52,088 nt of DNA from a virus: positions 1 to 52,088 of the IMG/VR virus record IMGVR_UViG_3300017788_000034. The stretch is one strand, 5' to 3'. The position numbers were made by a program, and so were the translations under genes. Below are positions 20,941-27,151 of this stretch, piece after piece (the first letter of the stretch is position 1; each line of letters opens with the position of its first letter). The notes beneath the pieces are model-generated. The model searched no databases and had not been told where the DNA came from. It was given only the letters and a program-made list of their open reading frames with translations.

Positions 20941-23723
20941 TACAAGAATTCCTAGGGCGCTCTAATTTTGCTGGTCGTGACGGTTTCTACTGGTGGGTAG
21001 GTCAGATAGAAACACAGAAAGGCACGCAAGCAAAAGCAGATGACAGATACAAAGTCAGAATCGTAGGGCAGCATCTTAAAGACTGTAATGCTGTTGCCTA
21101 TGAAGATTTGCCTTGGGCTATTGTAATGATGCCCGCTACTGCTCCGAGAAGAGAGGGTGGTACAAGTTTTCAAAGCGTAGAATATAAATCTGGAGACTGG
21201 GTTATTGGTTTCTTCCTAGATGGTAGTGACGGACAACAACCAGTTATAATGGGATCTATCGGGCAGCAGTATAAAGCATCCGAAACTCATACAGGAAAAG
21301 AAAAACCTGCTTCAAACTGTCTGGCATTCACTACATTTTTAGATCCAGATGTAAATACAAACGCCGCTACTCCAGCAGCACAAGCAGAGGCAGTTAAATC
21401 TGGTGGTGTCGATGGAACTAATAATCCATCAGGAGCAAAACCAGATTTAAATCAACCACCAAACGTTTCTAATGAAGCAGCGTCTCAATTATTGTTAGGT
21501 ACTAAATGTTGTAACAGTGAAACGAATCCAGCTGGAGAATACTTCTGTGTTGAAGTAGCAGATGCTAAATGCGAAAGCGCAGAAAATGATAAATCAAAAT
21601 TTGAAAGTATTCTAACTGAATTATTTGGAAACATATCAAATAATGGAGGACAATTAGGTACTAGTCTTGTAGGCAAATACACTGGAAAACTATATGATTA
21701 TGTTGATATTGCTCAAGGATATGCCAATAAGTCAGTAAGGCTAGCAAGTTCTATGGTTGCTAGAGTTAAGGGAGAAATGTTTGCTTATATTAAACAGGGA
21801 GCAAAAGCAATTATTGATTTCTTATTAACTACTGAAGTTGTTGATCCTGAAGGAGCAGAAACTTTTGTTGGTCCATATGCTAATCCAGATGAAGCAGTTA
21901 AACCCGCAAAGAAAAGAGTAGGAAGACTCAGAGGATTGACTGCGTGGATTAACGAACAATTAAAAAATGTTAACTGTGTGATGGATGATTTAGATGAAAG
22001 ACTTAGAGAATTTATAGAAGGATTAATCTTTGGAGCACTTGACCAAGTTATCAATGCTGCTCAGTGTTTTATTGATGAGCTTATTGGAGACATTTTTGAT
22101 CAGATTGCTTCGTTTATAGAAGATGCTATCAATGCTATCCTTGGTCCTCTTCAAGCACTACTAGCTGTGATAGCAAGTCCTCTTAATATTCTTGGTGCTG
22201 CCATTCAACAAATTTTTGATATTCTTGGCATCACTTGTGGTGGATCTGATAGTAAGTGTTCAAGTGAAGAGCAACTTAAAAATTGTACTGGACCTTGTGG
22301 CAAAGAAAAAGATAAGAATTTCTTAGATGATTTGTTGGCAGCTATCGAAGATGGCAATCTCGACACAGGTACTGGTTCTTGTTCTGAATCTTTAACTTAC
22401 CCACCAGTTGATCCTACTGTCGTAACAATTGTAGGTGGCACTCCAAATCCAAAAACATTTACTGGAAGTAAACCAAAAACCATAGCACCACCAGATAAAG
22501 ATGATACAATAGATCCAGATATTTTTGGTGGCAATAATAAGAAGAAGACTGGCACACTTAAATCTCCCTCAAGTAAAGGGACTATAACTCCATCAAAAAT
22601 CACTCCAAAGACTTCAATACCTTTACCAATTAACACTTCATTTGTTAATCTTGCCAACAAAGGGTTGTTATTGATTCCCAATAAAGGAAGTTTAAAAACT
22701 AAATTATTTGGTGGTATGAATCCATCTGTTTCTGGTCTTGGAAATACATTTACAGCTTGTTTTGATAATAGTTTATTAAAAATAAAATTGAAAGGAAAAA
22801 CAACTACCTCATTCGAACCTATTATAAACGTAGTAGAACAACTAGATTACAGTTTATCTGTTGACAAGTTAGTTGTATTTGAAAAAGATACAATCACATT
22901 TACATTAGTTGCCAACGGTGCTCCTGTTGCTGATGGAACGGTGTTCAACTATGCTATGTTTGGAGATATAGATGTAGATGATTTTGTTGACAAGAAAACA
23001 ACAGGAACTATGAAAATGTTTGGTAATATTGCTACGACAAAAATTACGATTGCCGATGACGCACTTGATGAACCAGTAGAGCAGGTTACATTCAACGTAT
23101 TAGAAGCATCTAGAAGTGTTGCGTTTAGTATCGCTGCTTCTGATACAACTAAGAAAACACCAGAGCCTGATAGTCCAATCGAACCAGCATTTACTCCCCC
23201 AGTGTTAGGAAAGGTAGAAGTTTGTGGCGATGGTAGAATTATGGATGTTCCCATTGAATTTAGAGGAGATGCTTATCTTACTCCACCGATTGTAATAATT
23301 CGTGGTGCTGGATTTGGAGCATCAGCTAAAGCAGAACTAGATCGAGATGGATATCTTACGAAGATTAGAGTACAAAGATCTGGAACAGGATATGCTCCAA
23401 ACAGAGTCAAACAAAATTGTGTTATATCTAATTTTGTTATGGTAACTCCTGGGTCTGGATATTATAGAAAACCAATGGTTTATGTTGATGGAAGATCTAA
23501 CGTTGCTGAAGCAATTACAGATGATAACGGAATAATAATTGGAATTGACGTGATTGATAAAACAAAAACTTTTGATTGTACTCCACGAGTAGAAATCTTT
23601 GGAGGAAATGGTTTGGGTGCTAAAGCAATAGCAATTATGGAATGTAGAGATGAACCTTCATTCACTATATTCCAAACAGAACTAGCTCCTTCTGGTGTTG
23701 ACTCTGTTGTAGATTGTCCGTAG
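20937..23723 (+). CDS. gp5-like baseplate hub protein with N-terminal OB-fold and Calx-beta-like module
   Basis: 928 residues. Residues 1-120 match the T4 gp5 OB-fold: FYWWVGQIETQKGT, YKVRIVGQHL, YEDLPWAIVMMPATAP, VEYKSGDWVIGFFLDGSDGQ and PVIMGSIGQQY. No T4-lysozyme-type domain follows. Instead come helical segments with amphipathic repeats (about 330-430), a Cys-rich stretch (ITCGGSDSKCSSEEQLKNCT), a Lys/Thr/Pro linker, a Calx-beta-like module (about 638-735; YSLSVDKLVVFEKDTITFTL) and a C-terminal beta domain with two GxxLTKI...GTGY-type repeats. It is the hub ring around the spike. Overlap with the CP12-like gene is four bases. Confidence 0.75.
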   Translation: MIQEFLGRSNFAGRDGFYWWVGQIETQKGTQAKADDRYKVRIVGQHLKDCNAVAYEDLPWAIVMMPATAPRREGGTSFQSVEYKSGDWVIGFFLDGSDGQQPVIMGSIGQQYKASETHTGKEKPASNCLAFTTFLDPDVNTNAATPAAQAEAVKSGGVDGTNNPSGAKPDLNQPPNVSNEAASQLLLGTKCCNSETNPAGEYFCVEVADAKCESAENDKSKFESILTELFGNISNNGGQLGTSLVGKYTGKLYDYVDIAQGYANKSVRLASSMVARVKGEMFAYIKQGAKAIIDFLLTTEVVDPEGAETFVGPYANPDEAVKPAKKRVGRLRGLTAWINEQLKNVNCVMDDLDERLREFIEGLIFGALDQVINAAQCFIDELIGDIFDQIASFIEDAINAILGPLQALLAVIASPLNILGAAIQQIFDILGITCGGSDSKCSSEEQLKNCTGPCGKEKDKNFLDDLLAAIEDGNLDTGTGSCSESLTYPPVDPTVVTIVGGTPNPKTFTGSKPKTIAPPDKDDTIDPDIFGGNNKKKTGTLKSPSSKGTITPSKITPKTSIPLPINTSFVNLANKGLLLIPNKGSLKTKLFGGMNPSVSGLGNTFTACFDNSLLKIKLKGKTTTSFEPIINVVEQLDYSLSVDKLVVFEKDTITFTLVANGAPVADGTVFNYAMFGDIDVDDFVDKKTTGTMKMFGNIATTKITIADDALDEPVEQVTFNVLEASRSVAFSIAASDTTKKTPEPDSPIEPAFTPPVLGKVEVCGDGRIMDVPIEFRGDAYLTPPIVIIRGAGFGASAKAELDRDGYLTKIRVQRSGTGYAPNRVKQNCVISNFVMVTPGSGYYRKPMVYVDGRSNVAEAITDDNGIIIGIDVIDKTKTFDCTPRVEIFGGNGLGAKAIAIMECRDEPSFTIFQTELAPSGVDSVVDCP

Positions 23724-23735
23724 GAGATATAAAAA

Positions 23736-25109
23736 ATGGCAAGTAATAATTCAGCAGCAAATTATTTAAGCGCATCTGAAGCATATGGTAACTTTGAAGG
23801 AGCAAAACCATTTCCTGGAACGGAAAAACTATCAAAAGAAGTAGGACAAATTAATAGCTTAGGTGGGAGCACAGGGTTTACTGCTACTACAGATTTACAA
23901 AAGAAACAGGCAGAATCAACTGACGGTGGTTGTGGTACATCATTTACTACTGCTACTGATCCAAAAAATATTAGTGTAAAACATGAAATAAGTGGTAACT
24001 TTATAGAAGTAGCAACCGTCAATGATCAAGGAGACCCACAAAAGAAATGGATTGCTTCCAATGGCACCTCAATGACCTTTGCCGAAGATGGTAGTGTCAT
24101 ATATACTACCTCAAAAAGAGAAGGAGATCCAAATTCTGGTAGGTTTGATGTTTGCTCTCATGGTAGTACAAGATTTAAAATAGGTGAGGCTTTATTAATT
24201 GTAGTTGATAATAAAAATAAAGTTGTTGCTGCCAAAGACGGTGGCAAAGAAGGACCAGCAATGTCTATTACTGTGTATGGAAATATAGATGTGAGTTCGG
24301 TTAGTGGTGATATAAATGTAAAAGGAAAAAATATTAATTTAAACGCGGAAAATGAACTGAAATTAAATGCTGGGTCAAAAATATCATTACTATCAGGTAA
24401 AGGTAAAGGTCAAAACGAATCAAAAGAAACTACAAAAGGAAAAGAAGAAGCTAAATCTGAGTATGGTGGAGTAGTTGAAGTTAAAGCAGGTGATTTTACA
24501 GTTGGTGCATTAACGACCAGAAAATCTTCATCAATGGATTATAAAATAATTGAAGCGGAAGGAGCAGTTTTAAGTACAAACCAGTTGGCAAACTATGGTA
24601 TTCAATCTCCAGGATCATTTACTTTAGATGTGGGGGGAGACTTCCACGAGAAAATTGGTGGATTAAAAAGAACTGATATTTCTGCTACAGCAAACCCAGC
24701 AACAACAATTTTTCCTGGTCAACTAGATGGGTGGATTACTAATATTGGTGAAGTAACTGGAAATGCGTTCTTCCTGGACGCCGCTGGCGGTGGTATTAAT
24801 ATGTATACTAGGTCAGGAGATGTTATACTTCAAACTGAGTCTGGTGGATTCATTGTTGATTCTAAAACAGCTGGTGGCGTTGCTGGTGTTGACATTGATA
24901 AAAAGGGTGCGGATGGAAAACCTTTAGGATTAACGCCAGGAGTTTATCTCAGAGGATATAAGAAAAGTGTGTACATAGGAACCGATTCAGGGTCCGATAT
25001 CAGTATTGCTCTAGGTGCAGCAACAGCAGTAAAGACAGTTACAAATGGTATAAAAATATCAACAGCAAAATTAGAAATTAAAAATACTACTGGAATTTAT
25101 TTAAATTAG
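23736..25109 (+). CDS. Baseplate central spike protein, gp5 C-terminal/VgrG-like beta-helix
   Basis: 457 residues. It has short repetitive beta strands typical of triple-stranded spike helices: VYGNIDVSSVSGDINVKGKN and INLNAENELKLNAGSKISLL (about 190-225), later SPGSFTLDVGGDFHEKIGG and SGDVILQTESGGFIV, ending KISTAKLEIKNTTGIYLN. This repeated G-x-I-x-V/L pattern corresponds to the C-terminal part of T4 gp5 and of VgrG. The spike pierces the outer membrane when the tail contracts. It is a separate gene here, directly after the OB-fold gene. No tip Zn/Fe protein (PAAR) is visible next to it. Confidence 0.75.
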   Translation: MASNNSAANYLSASEAYGNFEGAKPFPGTEKLSKEVGQINSLGGSTGFTATTDLQKKQAESTDGGCGTSFTTATDPKNISVKHEISGNFIEVATVNDQGDPQKKWIASNGTSMTFAEDGSVIYTTSKREGDPNSGRFDVCSHGSTRFKIGEALLIVVDNKNKVVAAKDGGKEGPAMSITVYGNIDVSSVSGDINVKGKNINLNAENELKLNAGSKISLLSGKGKGQNESKETTKGKEEAKSEYGGVVEVKAGDFTVGALTTRKSSSMDYKIIEAEGAVLSTNQLANYGIQSPGSFTLDVGGDFHEKIGGLKRTDISATANPATTIFPGQLDGWITNIGEVTGNAFFLDAAGGGINMYTRSGDVILQTESGGFIVDSKTAGGVAGVDIDKKGADGKPLGLTPGVYLRGYKKSVYIGTDSGSDISIALGAATAVKTVTNGIKISTAKLEIKNTTGIYLN

Positions 25110-25139
25110 TAGTGATTTCAAAATGGACCTTCGATTACC

Positions 25140-25189
25140 AAAAAGGTCGAAAAAAAATCTCGGGTAATTTTTGCTAAAAAAACCTTTTT
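25140..25189 (+). repeat. Inverted repeat in the gap after the spike gene
   Basis: AAAAAGGT (25140-25147) and ACCTTTTT (25182-25189) are perfect inverted copies with a 34-base loop. It could be a weak terminator or a transcript 3' end for the hub operon; the long loop makes this uncertain. The rest of the gap 25110-25225 shows a lone TATAAT at 25204-25209 without a -35 box. Confidence 0.35.
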
Positions 25190-25225
25190 GAAAATTATAT
25201 AGATATAATAGAGTTATTTGAAATT

Positions 25226-25894
25226 ATGCATCATTTAATGATAGAAGATTTTCTTGATTTTTGGACATTACAGAAGATTAAAGAAAATTTAAATAGTGCT
25301 GAAGATGTTGATTGGCAAGATGGCAGAAAAACTAATTTAGATCACGAAGGCAAAATTAATTTTAGGTTATTTGAAAAAACTAAAATATTTGAAAATATTG
25401 CTAATCTTGTTGATATAACTATAAAAAATGATAATAATTTTAGATCTTACACATTAGTAAAATATCTTTTTAGTCCCCAAGTTACTAAAACAGTGCCTGG
25501 TGGAAAATATGAAAAACATTTAGATGTATTGTATAGACCAGATCCTTCTAATATATCTAACGTGCTGAGAAGCGATCTTTCATTTACTTTATTTTTAAAT
25601 GATCCTGAAGAATATGAAGGTGGAGATTTAGTGATTGAAGATATTGGAAAATTTAAATTAAGATCTGGATCAATTATAGTATATCCTTCAAATAAAATTC
25701 ATGAAGTAACTGAAGTCACTTCTGGTGAAAGATATGTTTTTGTTGGGTGGATAGAAAGCATAATCAAAAATAACACCCATCGTAATATATTATATTCTTA
25801 TGATAAATTATTAGAAGATATAGAATTTTCGACAGAAAAGAAAATAAAATTAGAAGAATTGCGTACTAATTTATTACGAGAATTTGTAGATTGA
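25226..25894 (+). CDS. 2-oxoglutarate/Fe(II) oxygenase, PKHD-type hydroxylase-like
   Basis: 222 residues. The double-stranded beta-helix motifs are present: YEKHLDVLYRPDP (iron ligands His and Asp of HxD), RSDLSFTLFLNDPEEYEGGDLVI, SGSIIVYPSNKIHEVTEVTS (distal His) and GERYVFVGWIES with the Arg that binds 2-oxoglutarate. This layout is that of PiuC-type PKHD hydroxylases, which occur often in cyanophages; the substrate is unknown, perhaps a protein of the virion or host. It lies between the spike gene and the tRNA cluster with no clear promoter of its own. The catalytic residues are complete. Confidence 0.85.
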   Translation: MHHLMIEDFLDFWTLQKIKENLNSAEDVDWQDGRKTNLDHEGKINFRLFEKTKIFENIANLVDITIKNDNNFRSYTLVKYLFSPQVTKTVPGGKYEKHLDVLYRPDPSNISNVLRSDLSFTLFLNDPEEYEGGDLVIEDIGKFKLRSGSIIVYPSNKIHEVTEVTSGERYVFVGWIESIIKNNTHRNILYSYDKLLEDIEFSTEKKIKLEELRTNLLREFVD

Positions 25895-25919
25895 CAGGTC
25901 AGCAAAAAACCTGTATAAT
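25891..25919 (+). promoter_or_regulatory. Consensus sigma-70 type promoter for the tRNA/cpeT unit
   Basis: TTGACA (25891-25896), a 17-base spacer and TATAAT (25914-25919): both boxes are perfect. The spacer region carries an inverted repeat, ACAGGT (25894-25899) and ACCTGT (25909-25914), overlapping both boxes, which may be an operator. It would start host-polymerase transcription near 25926, ahead of the small gene at 25943, the two tRNAs and cpeT. Confidence 0.9.
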
Positions 25920-25942
25920 AGCAATGTAGTGGCTTCAGACTT

Positions 25943-26125
25943 ATGGTTAATTCAACCGAACAAGTTCTTGACAAAATAACGGTAGACCTCTATAATAAGA
26001 AGGTAGTTGTAGGGGGGTCTGAAGGTTCTAGAGTTGTGTTCAAATGTTCGTCAGTTACAGAACTGATTAATCTGATGAACGAGTGTAAAAGGTTGCTTAA
26101 AACTGACAGCGTTATCGTAAGATAA
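25943..26125 (+). CDS. Small unknown protein
   Basis: 60 residues beginning MVNSTEQVLDKITVDLYNKK, with a predicted strand-helix ending SVTELINLMNECKRLLKTDS. It lies about 20 bases behind a perfect host-type promoter, so it is likely a strongly expressed early gene. No family is recognised and no clear ribosome binding site is seen before ATG 25943. Confidence 0.7.
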   Translation: MVNSTEQVLDKITVDLYNKKVVVGGSEGSRVVFKCSSVTELINLMNECKRLLKTDSVIVR

Positions 26126-26132
26126 CTTTTAT

Positions 26133-26215
26133 GGGAGCATGGTGGAATCGGTAGACACACCAGACTTAAAATCTGTTGGGCAGTGCCCGTGGGAGTTCAA
26201 GTCTCCCTGCTCCTA
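26133..26215 (+). tRNA. tRNA-Leu (anticodon UAA)
   Basis: The full cloverleaf can be drawn: acceptor GGGAGCA (26133-26139) with TGCTCCT (26208-26214), one G-U at the end; D-loop with GGTAGAC; anticodon stem CAGA/TCTG with loop CTTAAAA, giving anticodon UAA; a long class II variable arm (GGGCAGTGCCC); T-arm GGGAG TTCAAGT CTCCC. No CCA is encoded. It would read UUA, a frequent codon in this AT-rich phage. Confidence 0.95.
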
Positions 26216-26247
26216 TTTTCCCACTAAATAATTTGTAGTGGGAAAAT
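26215..26247 (+). promoter_or_regulatory. 12-bp perfect hairpin between tRNA-Leu and the next start codon
   Basis: ATTTTCCCACTA (26215-26226) and TAGTGGGAAAAT (26236-26247) pair perfectly around a 9-base loop. It starts at the tRNA discriminator base and ends one base before ATG 26249. The only Shine-Dalgarno-like bases (GTGGGA) are in its 3' arm. No T-run follows, so it is not a normal terminator. It may aid tRNA 3' processing or hold down translation of the next gene. Confidence 0.75.
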
Positions 26248-26248
26248 A

Positions 26249-26515
26249 ATGGAATACATACTCACGCAAGAATATGTCTTTTATATGGGACAAGTTGTTC
26301 GTATGTATTTTATTAATGGTCTTCCGTATACGTTTGATGAATTACCTCATATAATTCAAGATCACCCATCTATTCAAACTGAAGCTCTTAGTCATCAAGA
26401 TTTTGACGATGAAGATTTATATAGATATTCAAACTATCTTATAATGGAAGAATTACATCCTTTGCTATTTGATGTTAATTTAAAAAATCCAGAGTTGTTA
26501 CCTAAAGATGATTGA
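26249..26515 (+). CDS. Unknown acidic protein, start region in a hairpin
   Basis: 88 residues beginning MEYILTQEYVFYMGQVVRMY and rich in acidic and aromatic residues; no domain is recognised. ATG 26249 directly follows the hairpin at 26215-26247, whose 3' arm holds the ribosome binding bases, so translation may depend on opening the stem. It overlaps cpeT by eight bases, which suggests coupling of both. Confidence 0.7.
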   Translation: MEYILTQEYVFYMGQVVRMYFINGLPYTFDELPHIIQDHPSIQTEALSHQDFDDEDLYRYSNYLIMEELHPLLFDVNLKNPELLPKDD

Positions 26516-26993
26516 CGAATTTTGTGAATACTTTGAAGGAATATTTGACAACAAAATACAAGCAATGCATAATCCGAGACATTTTGCTATGATTGAGTTA
26601 GTCCATACTCTTTATGGTAAACATAAATTTCGTTGTATTCAACGTTTTTATGTTGATAAACGACAGTATCGTAATACGGTACTTTCTGTTTATGAACAAG
26701 ATTCTAAAATCCTTGTAAAAAACTTTAAGGAGAAAAATCCAGAAACTGGAGAATTGACATATTTAAAAGGATGTGATACAATATTCGAGAAAATAGGTGA
26801 AGAATTTCACGGCAAAAACCTTTGTAAAACCTGTTATGTTACTTGGTCTGGAAAAGAAACCTATCTTCAAACTCAAAGTGTCCTCGGAAAAAATTACTAT
26901 AACGTAATTGATAAGGGATATGATGTAAATACTGACGAACATATATGGGGTTCCTTTAACGGGGAATTTCAGTTTGTCAAATCGCCTGAGTAG
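26508..26993 (+). CDS. cpeT: CpeT-like phycobiliprotein chromophore lyase
   Basis: 161 residues, slightly shorter than host CpeT (about 200). Family features: FCEYFEGIFDNKIQAMHNPR at the start, then FxHIRLV-type FAMIELVH, RNTVLSVYEQDSKILVKNF, LKGCDTIFEK, CKTCYVTWSGKETYLQTQSV and the ending GYDVNTDEHIWGSFNGEFQF. CpeT/CpcT lyases attach bilins to phycobiliprotein cysteines; the gene is known in marine cyanophages and likely supports light harvesting during infection. Its last 10 bases, with the stop, lie inside tRNA-Thr (26984-27057), an unusual overlap. Confidence 0.92.
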   Translation: MIDEFCEYFEGIFDNKIQAMHNPRHFAMIELVHTLYGKHKFRCIQRFYVDKRQYRNTVLSVYEQDSKILVKNFKEKNPETGELTYLKGCDTIFEKIGEEFHGKNLCKTCYVTWSGKETYLQTQSVLGKNYYNVIDKGYDVNTDEHIWGSFNGEFQFVKSPE

Positions 26994-27057
26994 CTCAGCT
27001 GGATAGAGCAACGGTTTTGTAAACCGTAGGTCGTCGGTTCAAGTCCGACCTTGGGCT
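26984..27057 (+). tRNA. tRNA-Thr (anticodon UGU)
   Basis: Cloverleaf: acceptor GCCTGAG with CTTGGGC (several G-U pairs), D-arm with AGCTCAGCTGGATAGAGC, anticodon stem ACGGT/ACCGT with loop TTTGTAA giving UGU, short variable loop AGGTC, T-arm GTCGG TTCAAGT CCGAC. No CCA is encoded. It would read ACA. The 5' end overlaps the stop of cpeT, so cutting out the tRNA removes the end of the cpeT message. Confidence 0.92.
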
Positions 27058-27080
27058 TCCGTGTGAAGGAAGAAGCAACT

Positions 27081-27104
27081 AACCTGGGTCCCCCAGGTTT
27101 TTTT
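27081..27104 (+). terminator. Terminator after the tRNA/cpeT unit
   Basis: AACCTGGG (27081-27088) pairs with CCCAGGTT (27092-27099) around a 3-base loop, followed by a T-run (27098-27104). It ends the host-promoter unit right before a late promoter, so early and late units are insulated. Confidence 0.92.
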
Positions 27105-27105
27105 G

Positions 27106-27113
27106 TATAAATA
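27106..27113 (+). promoter_or_regulatory. Late promoter TATAAATA for the giant structural gene
   Basis: A perfect T4 late consensus, placed two bases after the terminator T-run and 38 bases before ATG 27152. It most likely drives the fibre/collar block 27152-49086. Confidence 0.85.
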
Positions 27114-27151
27114 AGGTAAGAAGAAATCTCCATACTACGGGTTACTGAAGG

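Noticed and set aside
25204-25209. TATAAT before the PKHD-type oxygenase gene
   Set aside because: No -35 box or extended -10 accompanies it, so it is not listed as a promoter.
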